A stretch of DNA of 64,000 nt, from positions 282,399,166-282,463,165 of the forward strand of contig CM077666.1 in the NCBI GenBank assembly GCA_039707655.1, given 5' to 3'. The notes below the pieces were generated by a model. It ran no database searches, was not told where the DNA came from, and worked only from the letters and a program-made list of their open reading frames with translations. The DNA comes from Elymus sibiricus. Its lineage: Eukaryota > Streptophyta > Magnoliopsida > Poales > Poaceae. Shown piece after piece: positions 34,362 through 44,744 of this stretch (positions are counted from its first letter, which is position 1; the number at the start of each line of letters is the position of its first letter). The translations under genes were made by a program, and so were the position numbers.

Positions 34362-36920
34362 TTATTTCTTCGGAAAGTGCACCGTGTGCTCATTACCATT
34401 GATATGAAAAGTGACTTTTCTTTTATTACAATCAATAACAGCCCCTGCAGTATTCAAAAAGGGTCTACCAAGGATAATCGACATGTTGTCGTCCTCGGGC
34501 ATCTCAAGAATAACAAAGTCAGTTAAGATAGTAACATTTGCAACAACAACGGGCACATCCTCACAAATACCAATAGGTATGGCTGTTGATTTGTCAGCCA
34601 TTTGCAATGATATCTCAGTAGGTGTGAGTTTATTCAAATCAAGTCTTTTATATAAGGAGAAAGGCATAACACTAACACCGACTCCCAAATCACACAAAGC
34701 AATTTTAACATAGTTTCTTTTGATGGAGCAAGGTATAGTTGGTATTCCAGGATCTCCCAGTTTTTAGGTACTCCATCCTTAAAAGAATAATTAGCAAGCA
34801 TGGTGGAGATTTCAGCTTCAAGTATTTTTCTTTTATTAGTGATGATGTCTTTCATATACTTTGCATAAGGGGCCATCTTCAAAATATCAGTCAAACGGGT
34901 ACGCAAAAAGACTGGCCTAATCATTTCAGCAAAGCGCTCAAATTCTTCATCATCTTTTTTCTTAGTTGGCTTAGGTGGAAATGGCATGGGTTTCTGAAAC
35001 CATGGCTCTCTTTCTTTACCATGTTTCCTAGCCACAAAGTCTTTTTTATCATAACGTTTATTTTTAGGTTGTGGGTTATCAAGATCAGGAGCAGGCTCTA
35101 TTTCAACATCATTATCTGGTTCTCTATCATTACTAGGTTGAGCATCATCGTGAACATCATCATTATCATTCTCATTATCGCTAGGTTGATGTTCACTACC
35201 AGATTGAGTTTTAGCATCGAAAATAGAGACATCATTACTATCAGGAGGTTTTTGTGTCTCGGGTTCACTAGAGGTATGCAAAGTCCTATCATTTTTCTTT
35301 TTATTTTTCTTCTTAGAAGGACTAGGTGCATCCGGATTAATTCTCTGCGAGTCTTGTTCAATTCTTTTAGGATGACCCTCAGGATAGAGTGGTTCTTGGG
35401 TTATTCTACCTACTCTAGTTACTACTCTAGCAGCAAATTCATGCATTTTACTATTCATTTCATCAAGCAATTCTTTTTGAGACTTAGCTACTTGTTCTAA
35501 CTGAGTTTGAACCATAGAGGCATGCTTTCCTACACCTATAACATCATTACTGATTCTAAATAACAAGTCACTCAAGCGAGCAATCATATCACAATTGTAT
35601 TTCAACTGTTTCAAAACATGAGCATTGAAATGATCTTGCTTCATAATATAGTTATCAAACTCATATAAGTATTGACTAGGAGGTTTATTGTGAGGGATGT
35701 CACTTTCGTTAAACTTTAATAAATAATTTACCTCTACCACCTATGGAGATGGTGGTGTGTCAAGGTCATGTATTTCTTCAAATAGGTGGTAAATTCTTAA
35801 CATCCTCAGCTTTAATACCTTTTTCCTTCATAGATTTCTTTGCCTCTTGCATATCTTCAGGACTGAGAAATAAGATACCCCTCTTCTTCGAAGTGGGTTT
35901 AGGTGGTGGTTCAGGAAGAGACCAATCATCATAATTCTTCAATATGTTATTCAATAATTCCTCAGCTTGTTCAACAGTTCGTTCCCTGAAATCACAACCA
36001 ACACAACTATCTAGGAAGTCCCTAGAATTATCGGTTAGTTCATTATAAAAGATATCAAGTATTTCATTTTTCTTGAGAGGATGATCAGGAAAAGCATTAA
36101 ACAACTGGAGAAGCCTCCCCTAAGCTTGTGGGAGACTCTCTTATTCAATTTGCACGAAGTTAAATATTTCCTGTAAGGCAGCTTGTTTCTTATGAGCAGG
36201 AAAATATTTTTCAGAGAAGTAATAGATCATATCTTGGGGACTATGCACACAACCAGGAGTAAGAGTATTGTACCATGTCTTAGCATCACCCTTTAATGAG
36301 AATGGGAACAACTTAAGGATGTAATAGTAGTGAATCTTCTCATCATGAGTAAAGAGGGTGGCTATATCATTCAGCTTAGCAACGTGTGCCACTACACTTT
36401 CAGTTTCATAGCCATGGAAAGGATCAGATTCAACCAAAGTAATTAACTCTGGGTCGACAGAGAACTCATAATCCTTATCGGTAACATAGATAGGTGAAGT
36501 AGCAAACTTAGGATCACATTTCATTCTAGCATTCAAAGTTTTTTTCTTGTACTTGCATAGCCGTTTCTTAAGATCGTCTCTATCCTTGCAAGAAAGAATT
36601 TCTCTACTTATCTCTTCATCCATAACATAACCTTCAGGTATCTTAGGCATTTCAAACTTAGGAGAGCTAGGACTAATAGGAGTTTCATAATCATAATTAG
36701 TTTCATAATCATAATCAGTTTCATAAGCTTCATCAGTTTCAGCAATTTCATTTTCTTTAGCTCTAGCAAATTGTTCATCAAGAAATTCTCCTAGTGGCAC
36801 ATTATCATCAAGCATGGTATTAGCATCATCATAAGCATCATTCATAGTAGAGGCAGCATCATCAATAACTTGCGACATATCAGGATTACTAGCATGTGGT
36901 GGTGTTGCAAGCTTACTCAT
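34362..36920 (-). pseudogene. gag: gag and protease of element E
   Basis: From 36920 the frame starts MSKLATPPHASNPDMS, is very acidic, and has a Gag core (LKLFPFSLKGDAKTWYNTL, YYFSEKYFPAHKKQAALQEI). Two in-frame stops at 36141 and about 36122 interrupt it before RLLQLFNAFPDHPLKKNEIL. A frameshift near 35780 and a TAG near 35741 lead into the next part (35740-34634), which has a long charged linker with KKKNKKKN and Asp/Asn-rich text. A further one-base shift in an A run near 34763 leads to the protease (34697-34362: CDLGVGVSVMPF, IILGRPFLNTAGAVIDC). The DLG active site resembles that of D. Nothing of RT follows. Confidence 0.8.
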
Positions 36921-37076
36921 AACAGAAGGTGAATCAAGTGCAGAGCTAGATGGCAGTTCCTTACCCCCCCCCCCCCCTCGTAGTAGAGGGAAAAATCTTG
37001 GTCCTTGGATCCTTCAGATTCTTCATAGTGATAAATTGATATAACTCCCAAGTGACTCAACAAATATTGCTATGCT
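36921..37076 (-). other. Leader of element E with a C homopolymer
   Basis: Between the primer site and gag there is a run of about 15 C at 36964-36978. Homopolymers of this kind are unreliable in length. Confidence 0.6.
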
Positions 37077-37093
37077 CCCCGACAACGGCGCCA
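37077..37093 (-). promoter_or_regulatory. Primer-binding site of element E (tRNA-Asp type)
   Basis: The minus strand reads TGGCGCCGTTGTCGGGG, 11 bases after the LTR end, with one mismatch to plant tRNA-Asp. Confidence 0.88.
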
Positions 37094-37104
37094 GAAAATG
37101 GTCT

Positions 37105-38505
37105 TGATAACCCACAAGTATAGGGGATCGCAACAGTTTTCGAGGGTAGAGTATTCAACCCAAATTTATAGATTCGACATAAGAGGGGCCAAAGAATACT
37201 TGAGAGTATTAGTAGTTGAGTTGTCAATTCAACCACACCTGGAGATAAATATCTGCAGCAGAGTGATCAGTAGCATAGTAATATGATAGTTTTGATAGGA
37301 GTAGCAATAGTAACAGTAGCGGTAACAGTAGTAGCAGTAGTTTTGTAGCAGTTGGAACAGCAGCAACAGCAGTAGTAACTTAGCAAGACCAAAAAGTGGA
37401 AAGGTCATAGGCACTGGATCGGTAACTCGTTGGATGATATTCATCATATAACAGCCATAACCTAGGGCGATACAGAACTAGCTCAGTTCATCAATGTAAT
37501 GTAGGCATGTATTTCGTAAATAGTCATACGTGCTTATGGAAAAGAACTTGCATGACATCTTTTGTCCTACCCTCCCATGGCAGCGGGGTCCATAAGGAAA
37601 CTAAGGGATATTAAGGCCTCCTTTTAATAGAGAACCGTAAAAAAGCATTAACACAAGGTGAATACATGAACTCCTCAAACTACGGTCATCACTGTGAAGT
37701 ATCCCAAATATTGTCACTATGGGGTTGACGGATCTTAACACGTAATAGGTGCATATGACTAGGCAAGATCGGATCAAGAACATTGATATAGAGGTGATAA
37801 CATAAACTGTTCAGAACTGAAATCATGGCACTCGGGCCGTAGTGACAAGCATTAGGCATAGCAACATCAATCTCAGAACATAATGGATACTAGTGATCAA
37901 GCCCTAACAAAACTTACTCGATTACATGATGAATCTCATCCAACTCCTCACCGACCAGCAAACCTACGAAGGAATTATTCACTCCCGGTGGGGAGGATCA
38001 TGGAATTGGCGATGGAGAAAGGTTGATGATGACGAAGACCGAAGATTCCCCTCTCCGGAGCCCCTAACGGGCTCCAGATCTGGCCTCCCGATGAAGAACA
38101 TGAGGTGGCGGCGGCTCCGTCTCGTGAAACGCGATAATTCTTTCTCTCTTATTTTTTTCTCCAAATTTTGGAATTTATAGTGGCGGAAATAGGTCAAGTG
38201 GAGCCACGAGGTGCCCACCACCCACCAGGGCACGCCGGGAGGGGATTGGCGCGCCCTGGTGGGTGTTGTGCAACCTGGGCCCCCTCTCCGGTGGTTTTGG
38301 CACCAGTATTTTTTATATTTTCCAAAATAAATCTCCAAAAAGTTTCGTTTCATTCCGAGAACTTATATTTCTACACAAAAACAACACCATGGCAATTCTG
38401 CTGAAAACAGCGTTAGTCTGGGTTAGCTCTATTCAAATCAAGCAAATTAGAGCCCGAAACAAGGGCAAAAGAGTGAGGAAAAGTAGATACGTTGGAGACG
38501 TATCA
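37105..38505 (-). repeat. 5' LTR of element E (1401 bp)
   Basis: It begins (minus) TGATACGTCTCC at 38505. The GC palindrome is at 38219-38266 (arms CACCCACCAGGGC/GCCCTGGTGGGTG), and the TATA box (minus CTATAAATTCC) is at about 38174-38181, roughly 40 bp downstream of the palindrome. The end is GGGTTATCA at 37105. Confidence 0.88.
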
Positions 38506-38510
38506 GCCTA

Positions 38511-39560
38511 CTGTCTTCAAGGATGCCCGTAAGTTTGTCTTGTCTTGTGATGAATGTCAAAGAATTGGTAATATTGGTAAGCGTCGGGAAATGCCTATGA
38601 ATTATTCACTTGTTGTCTAACCATTTGACGTTTGGGGTTTTGATTATATGGGGCCTTTTCCTTCCTCCATTGGGTGCACTCATATTTTGGTTGCGGTTGA
38701 TTATGTCACTAAGTGGGTAGAAGCTATTCCAACTAGCAGTGTTGATCACCACACCTCCATTAAAATGCTTAAAGAGGTTATCTTCCCGAGGTTTGGAGTC
38801 CCTAGATATTTAATGACCGATGGTGGTTCACACTTTATTCATGGTGCTTTCCATAATATGCTTGCTAAATATGATGTTAACCATAGAATTGCATCACCCT
38901 ATCACCCTCAATCTAGTGGTCAAGTTGAACTTAGCAATAGAGAAATAAAATTGATATTACAAAAAACTGTCAATAGGTCTCGTAAGAATTGGTCTAAGAA
39001 ATTAGATGATGCACTTTGGGCCTATAGAACAACTTATAAAAATCCTATGGGTATGTATCCATATAAAATGGTATATGGGAAAGCTTGTCATTTGCCTCTA
39101 GAACTAGAACACAAAGCATTTTGGGCAATCAAAGAACTCAACTATGATTTCAAACTTGCCGGTGAGAAGAGGCTATTTGATATTAGCTCACTAGATGAAT
39201 TGAGAACCCAAGCCTATGAAAATGCTAAGCTATTCAAAGAAAAAGTAAAAAAGATGGGATGACAAAAGAATCCAAAAGCGGGAATTCAAAATAGGAGATT
39301 ATGTTCTTTTGTTCAACTCTCGTTTAAGATTTTTTGCAGGAAAGCTTCTCTCAAAATGGGAAGGACCATATATTATCAAAGAGGTTTATCGTTCTGGAGC
39401 TATCAAGATTAATAACTCCAAAGGTACTAACCCGAAGCTGGTCAATGGACAAAGAATTAAGCATTATATCTCTGGTACGCCTATTAACGTTGAAAGCTAT
39501 GTTATCCAAACCATGACACCGGAGGAACACATAAAAGAAACCTTCCGGAACAGTCCATAA
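38511..39560 (+). pseudogene. pol: pol of element D, part 2: integrase
   Basis: This continues part 1 after element E. The zinc-finger Cys pair (SCDECQRIG) completes the HHCC motif. The core has Asp in WGFDYMGPF, Asp in [10 protein letters not shown] and Glu in [13 protein letters not shown], consistent with D-D-35-E. A TAA near 38619 (family has CAA) and a frameshift near 39250 break it. The C-terminal part (KREFKIGDYVLLFNSRLR, LLSKWEGPYIIKEVY) ends at 39560. Confidence 0.85.
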
Positions 39561-39700
39561 TACTTAAAAATAGGAGGTATGTGATACGGTAAGTAAACAG
39601 ACTCTGAAAAATCCGCAAAAATATTTTTTTGTCAGTTTTGAATATTTTATAATTTTAGAAATAAAAAATAAACCGGAAGGTGATCAAGGCGAGCACGATA

Positions 39701-39822
39701 CACCAGGGCGCGCCAGGCACCCCTGGGCGCGCCCTGGTGGGTTGTGCCCACCTCGGGTGCCTTCCCGACTCCGTTTTCCTTCCAAATACTTGTTCCCTAA
39801 GAATAAAAATTCTATATATATA
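39701..39822 (+). promoter_or_regulatory. Candidate internal promoter of element D: GC palindrome plus TATA
   Basis: A near-perfect palindrome (39701-39739, arms CACCAGGGCGCGCC and GGCGCGCCCTGGTG) is followed 73 bp later by CTATATATATA (39812-39822). The palindrome and about 20 bp beyond it are almost the same as 42144-42205 in D's own LTR. This suggests that LTR promoter sequence, or a common module, drives the 3' ORF. Confidence 0.5.
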
Positions 39823-40239
39823 CCCCCGAGATTTTTGACGACCGCATCACACAAAAATCCTCTATTCTTGTTTTGTGTTGTTTCCCAAGATTCAGAGGGG
39901 GAGTGCCATGTTGATCCCTATGTTTTAGACCCAAAGATCTTTAGGGAAATTTACCCCTATCTATGGACCTCGGAGGAGGAAGAAGATGCCATCATGCAAG
40001 AAACAAAAGATGACAGCTCTGAGGAAGAGGATGATCCATTGCCTCAACCTGGAGATATGCATGTGGAATTCAAGAAATCAAGCCTCCCTAGAAGATACAA
40101 ACCTAAGGTCCAATTTATCCCGTCTCATTTTTTGCAGGAAAGCAAGGAGGCCTTATGCAAAAGGATATTAAAGCTTGAGTTGGAGAATGATGATATAAGG
40201 GAGGAAAGCTTTATGCTTAAATATAAGTTGAAGAAGTAG
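39742..40239 (+). CDS. 3' ORF of element D, acidic, unknown function
   Basis: The frame is open from 39742, but the likely promoter lies inside its first part, so the true start is downstream and unsure (a spliced leader is possible: GT/AG-like pairs exist near 39890). The readable body from DPYVLDPKIFREIYPYLW is acidic (SEEEEDAIMQETKDDSSEEE) and ends in a short coiled-coil-like LCKRILKLELENDDIREES. No signal peptide or membrane span is seen, so there is no support for an envelope. It lies where Athila-type elements carry an extra gene after integrase. Confidence 0.45.
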   Translation: MCPPRVPSRLRFPSKYLFPKNKNSIYIPPRFLTTASHKNPLFLFCVVSQDSEGECHVDPYVLDPKIFREIYPYLWTSEEEEDAIMQETKDDSSEEEDDPLPQPGDMHVEFKKSSLPRRYKPKVQFIPSHFLQESKEALCKRILKLELENDDIREESFMLKYKLKK

Positions 40240-41855
40240 GCTTCCTCATCACCACCACCAAAGGAGACTTGAGCACACGGGTATGGGCATTCCCCTTGGC
40301 TTGAGCCAAGCTTGGGGGAGGTGCCCCGGTATCGTATCACCACCACTTTTATTCACCTTTACCTATTCTAGTTCTATCTTTAGCTTCCCTTTGCTTTAGT
40401 CGAATAAAAGTTTAGTATGTTCTATTTTCATGTGTTAGTTTCGTGACGTACCTATCTATGTAATCGAGTGAAAGTTATATAATAAAGTTTAGTTTGAGTT
40501 TTTGCCTCTCTACTTTCTTGTTGCAATCAAATAAAGGAAAAGAAACAAATGAAAAGAATCATATGCTAATCTTATGGTGAGTAATGACGTCACATAAGGA
40601 AAAGTATAAGTAGTAAAATTTATTGGAGATTGACAAACATAGCATTGGTCAATGATGCAATTGATGAAAGAAATAATTAGGGAAGAGAAGATTCACATGC
40701 AAATACACCATCTTGGACATCTTTTATGATTGTGAGCCCCCATCAAATATTATATGTCAAAATTGTTGACGTTGGACGAGGAAGACAACGTAATGATTTA
40801 TGTTTGTTCATATCCACGTAGAAGTTATATTGTCATAGATCCTTTAACATGTGGTGCTTGCCCAATATCTTTGCTAGCCAAAAATTCCGCACTAAGTAGA
40901 GATACTACTTGTGCATCCGAAAACCTAAAACAAACTCTTTCTTTGAGTGTCCACCATACCTACCTATGGATCGAGAAAGATCCTTCAAGTAAGTTGTCAT
41001 CGGTGCAACAAGGCAATAAAAATTGTTTCTAAAAGTGTTTTGATCAATTAGTGTAAGAGAAAATTGAGCGTTATATGAACTTATGATGGAAAAGTAATAA
41101 AAGCGACGGACTGCATAATAAAGGTTGCTATCATAGGGGGCAATATAGCATGACATTCTTTTACATTAAGGGATTGGGCATACAAACCAATAAGCGCATG
41201 ACATCCTCTGCTTCCCTCTGCGAAGGGCCTATCTCTTACTTTTATGCACTTACTTTTATGCAAGAGTCAAAGTATTCTTCCCTATTCCTTTTTATTTTTT
41301 CTTTTGCAAGCATCATGTGGTGAGGAAAGATCTAGGAACATATACTCAGTTGGATATGGGTGAGCATGAGTTATTATTGTTGACATCACCCTTGAGGTGA
41401 GTGATTTGGGAGGCGAAACTATAAGCCCCTATCTTCCTACGTGTCCGGTTGAAACTTTTTGTTCATGGGTATGCCGTGAGCATTAGCAATCATAGAAGAC
41501 TAAATGATGGTTGAGTATGTGGACTTGCCAAAAGGCTCCGACATGAGATCCTTCCTGAAAATATGATGAATTGTAGTTGCAAAGTTGACTGAGAACATAG
41601 TTTGTTGGTTCCCAATAAGGTTTACGCTCCATACTTCTATGTTGTGATGAATTGTTACTTGTTCATGGGAAGCTTTATGATAAAAATGTATTGAAATAAG
41701 TTCTTATGTTAGAGTTTGTTGCTGTTATGTTAATAAGCATGATGCTTCTATGTCCGTATTTTGTTTTTATCGACACCTCTCTCTCAAACCATGTGGACAG
41801 GCTTTTCAATATCGGCTTTCGCTTGAGGACAAGCGAGGTCTAAGCTTGGTGGAGT
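40240..41855 (+). other. Noncoding 3' domain and polypurine tract of element D
   Basis: No supported frame. AAGCTTGGGGGAG at 40308-40320 is an internal polypurine-like tract. The true one (TAAGCTTGGTGGAGT, 41841-41855) touches the LTR. About 40900-41235 is the block shared, inverted, with A and E (TGCTTCCCTCTGCGAAGGG at 41209). Confidence 0.7.
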
Positions 41856-42978
41856 TGATACGTCCATTTTGCATCATGATTTCCTATAGTTATTTACTTT
41901 GTTTTGTTGAATAATAATGCTTTGGGGAATGATTCTAATGCCTTTTCTCTCATAATATGCAAGGTTTACACAAAGAGGGAGAATACCGGCAGCTGGAATT
42001 CTGGACCCAAGAAAAGCACGTCACAGATACCTATTCTGCACAACTCCAATGAAGCTGAAATTTTACGGTGATTATTTTTGCATTTAATAAAAAATACTGG
42101 AGCTGAAAACTATTGGAGGGGGCCTCCCAGGTGGGCACAACCCACCAGGGCGCGCCAGGCCCCCCTGGACGCGCCCTGATGGGTTGTGGCCACCTCGGCC
42201 CACCTCCGGTGCCCATCTTCTGGTAGAAGGTCACTCTTGACCTAGAAAAAAAATCAGAGGAGGACTTTCGGGACGAAGCGCCGCCGCCTCGAGGTGGAAT
42301 TGGGGCAGGAGCACTTTTGCCCTCCGGCCGAGCGATTCCGCCGGGGGAACTTCCCTCCCGGAGGGGAAAATCGAAGCTATCGTCATCACCAACACCCCTC
42401 TCATCTTTGGGAGGCCAATCTTCATCAACATCTTCAACAACACCATCTTCTCTCAAACCCTAGTTCATCTCTTGTGTTTAATCTTTGTACCACAACCTCA
42501 GATTGGTACCTGTGGGTGACTAGTAGTGTTGATTACCTTGCGTAGTTGATTACTATATGGTTTATTTGGTGGAAGATTATAAGTTCAAATCCATTATGCT
42601 ATTCAATACTCCTCTGATCTTGGGCATGATTATTATTTGTGAGTAGTTACCTTTGTTCTTGAGGTCACGGGAGAAGTCATGTTGCGAGTAATCATGTGAA
42701 TTTGATATGTGTTCGAAATTCCCGTGTACCCTAAAGAACACTTTGCCTATTACTAGTGATTGTTCTGGCCTGTCCTTTGCCTCAAAAGGACTGGGCTACC
42801 TTGCTGCACCTTGTTTACCATTACCGTTACTTGCTCGTAATCAATTATCTTGCTATCAAACTATCTGTTACCTACAATTTCAGTGCTTGCAGAAATTACC
42901 TTGCTGAAAACCGCTTGTCATTTCCTTCTGCTCCTTGTTGGGTTCGACACTCTTACTTATCGAAAGGACTATGATTGA
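41856..42978 (+). repeat. 3' LTR of element D, end truncated and internally deleted
   Basis: It starts TGATACGTCCATTTTGCATCA. The GC palindrome is at 42139-42187. It lacks a 378-bp stretch present in the 5' LTR (deletion point near 42714) and stops at GACTATGATTGAACC, about 25 bp short of the expected end, against element C sequence. It preserves the empty CACTA target site near 42555. Confidence 0.82.
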
Positions 42979-42983
42979 ACCCT

Positions 42984-43520
42984 CTAAACTCCTAACCGCC
43001 AAGCCTCAGCTTTTAGGTGTTCCATCTCTTGATGTATGTGAGCCTGCATCTCCGCCATCCGTGTGTTTTCAGCATCAATTTCCTTCTGTACCTCAACTAT
43101 TTGACTACGCAATTTGGTTAGCTCCACATTGCGCTCTTCCTGATTTTCTGCAGTGACTGGGGTATCCACAAGTTTTGCCATCTCGACCATGAGATTAGTC
43201 ATGGCTTGAGCTGATGTTTTAGTTGACCCGCCAGAACCTCCAGCTGCGGCCGGATCTAGAACCGTCGTAGCCCCGCCATTTAGACGACGACTTGTTGAGG
43301 CGACTCATTGTATTCCTCAGGGGCTTCGGTCTCCAATGAGCCCCCAAGCCCGCCATCGTAAAGAGGGCAGATTGACTTTCGAAAGGCTGACTCCTTGCAT
43401 GAAGCCAAGGAATACGTGACGAAGGCCGCCCTGGCATTGACTGGATCGGGAGCTCCGAGCTGACTCATCGATGTTGATGTAGATGTCCGACTTGGAGGTC
43501 TCTAAACCAATCTCTTCCAT
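42984..43520 (-). pseudogene. gag: Gag N-terminus and leader ORF of element C
   Basis: Minus-strand translation from 43308 starts MSRLNKSSS, then shifts by one base (an extra A near 43281) into NGGATTVLDPAAAGGSGGST-like text. It continues with MTNLMVEMAKLVDTPVTAEN and a coiled coil (LRSQIVEVQKEIDAENTRMA) until element D cuts in. Upstream, 43520-43310 encodes MEEIGLETSKSDIYINIDES followed by a shifted frame, perhaps a leader ORF or the true start of the protein. Confidence 0.6.
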
Positions 43521-43676
43521 GGGATCTCAAAGCTCACGTCCGATCGGGTTAGCTTTGACGCTCCAAGCCGGTTTGCCGATGTAGATCTTGTCACGATGAT
43601 TCTTGACTATCTGGTTCATTGCAAACTTCCCAAATCCTGGTAGGATTCCCTCCGAAAACTCAACTCCACTGGGCGA

Positions 43677-43696
43677 GGGACCCACGGTGGGCGCCA
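43677..43696 (-). promoter_or_regulatory. Primer-binding site of element C
   Basis: The minus strand reads TGGCGCCCACCGTGGGTCCC, two bases after the LTR end. This is a form common in Tat-lineage elements. I do not assign the tRNA. Confidence 0.75.
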
Positions 43697-43698
43697 AC

Positions 43699-44231
43699 TA
43701 TCGTGGTTTTGTCAACCCGGCAGATGTCCTCGTAACAGGACGTAGGTGTGAGGCCATCGCCGCTTGGTGGCGACTCGAAAGGGTTGAATGAGAGGGAGAG
43801 TCGGGTTTACCCAGGTTTGGCCCCTCCTGTGGAGGTAAAAGCCTACATCCTGCTTTGTGTGTATTTGATGGATAGATCTCATTTACAAGGGTGCGGAATC
43901 GCTAACCTAGCTATCGAGAGGTTGTAACTTAAGTCTTTCGGTCCTAGGGACCTGCCTTTATATACAGGTCAAGCCCTAGGGTTTGCAATAGAGTCCGGGT
44001 CATACACGACCCGTGACCTACAACGTCTCTAACTTGTCTGGCACTTTAAGGAAACTTCAGCCGGCGTCTTTTAGCTTCGTGGGCTTGGAGCCATCTGGTG
44101 ACTTGAGTCAGCCACTGCCTCATTTGTCTTCATCTTCATGACATGGCCCACTTTGAATTTGGTCTCAAAGCCGTTAACATATTAACCTGGCCTAGCAAGG
44201 TGGGTTACACCGTGGAGCTATATCCCCGACA
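43699..44231 (-). repeat. 5' LTR of element C (533 bp)
   Basis: It begins (minus) TGTCGGGGATATAG at 44231 and ends CCACGATA at 43699 (the terminal CA is changed to TA). The likely promoter box is minus GTATATAAAGG at 43955-43965. Confidence 0.75.
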
Positions 44232-44744
44232 CTTACCATTGTTGGGATGGTTGCGGGAGCTTGGTTCCTTGGTGGTACTCCATGGCCTTGACCTTGGTTT
44301 GGTGCATTAGGGCGCGGTGCATCTGGCTTCTTGTTGGGGCACTGCCTAGAGATGTGTCTTGGCTGACCACATCCAAAGCAAGTGACTTCGCCTGAGTAAC
44401 TGTTGTTGTTGCCACCATTGTTGTTATTGGGGTTGTTGTAAGTTGGACTGGGATGGGCATACTGCTGAGGCTGGTAGCTCGGACGAGGTGCAGGAGGCCT
44501 AGCCTGCTGAGGCTAATATGTTTATTTGGCTGGGGTTGGCTGACATGAACAAGGCTTCTGGTTGCTGGAACTACCCTTGCTGATCATCTTGGGTGTCTTC
44601 CATGGCACGATGCTTGTCTTCGAGCTTGAGAGCCTTGTTCACCAGGTCGAAGAAGGTCCGGCAGTCGCAGATAATGAGTTAATACTGCAGGACCTGCTGG
44701 AGTCCTTCCATGATGCGTTCCATCTTGGCGGCTTCAGTGCTGAC
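44232..44744 (-). pseudogene. Fragment F: chromovirus-like gag with zinc knuckle
   Basis: The minus strand gives FFDLVNKALKLEDKHRAMED, then a Gln/Pro/Asn-rich linker, then CFGCGQPRHISRQC, a C-x2-C-x4-H-x4-C knuckle, and a Pro/Asn-rich end. Stops interrupt it (near 44678 and 44581). It is 513 bp of an older gypsy element, split by C on the left and G on the right. Confidence 0.7.

Larger units (their letters stand above)
28899..38505 (-). mobile_element. Element E: complete Athila-lineage retrotransposon with gag-protease and a 3' ORF but no RT or integrase
   Basis: Two LTRs (1411 and 1401 bp) are flanked by the duplication GCCTA (28894-28898 and 38506-38510). The minus strand holds a tRNA-Asp primer site, gag, an acidic linker and protease (36920-34362), then a 295-residue ORF (33309-32422) and a long noncoding end. 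No RT, RNase H or integrase motif is found between 34362 and 33309. The first 245 or so LTR bases differ at about 14 sites by eye, so E looks older than H. Confidence 0.9.
14053..42978 (+). mobile_element. Element D: Athila-lineage gypsy retrotransposon with full enzyme set, in three pieces
   Basis: The pieces are 14053-14253, 24300-28898 and 38511-42978. Joined, they read LTR, tRNA-Asp primer site, gag, protease, RT, RNase H, integrase, a further 3' ORF, polypurine tract and LTR. The CACTA element and element E account for the two gaps, each with a matching target duplication. Both outer ends are lost: the 5' LTR lacks its first 516 or so bases and the 3' LTR its last 25 or so. The layout resembles the wheat Fatima group (from memory, uncertain). 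It is the only gypsy element in the window with RT and integrase. Confidence 0.8.
42979..44231 (-). mobile_element. Element C, right segment: 5' LTR, leader and gag N-terminus
   Basis: This is the 5' part of the minus-strand Tat-type element whose remainder is at 8241-14052. Its LTR abuts the chromovirus-like fragment F at 44232; the expected flank duplication is CTTAC, and the partner copy lies outside the window. Confidence 0.7.

Noticed and set aside
34739..35500. 253-residue plus-strand ORF
   Set aside because: It is the exact antisense of the gag linker of element E, with Ile/Ser/Phe-rich low-complexity text and no family resemblance.
39742..40239. Envelope protein in element D
   Set aside because: Its position after integrase invites the idea, but there is no signal peptide, no membrane segment and no Cys pattern. 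The protein is acidic and short.
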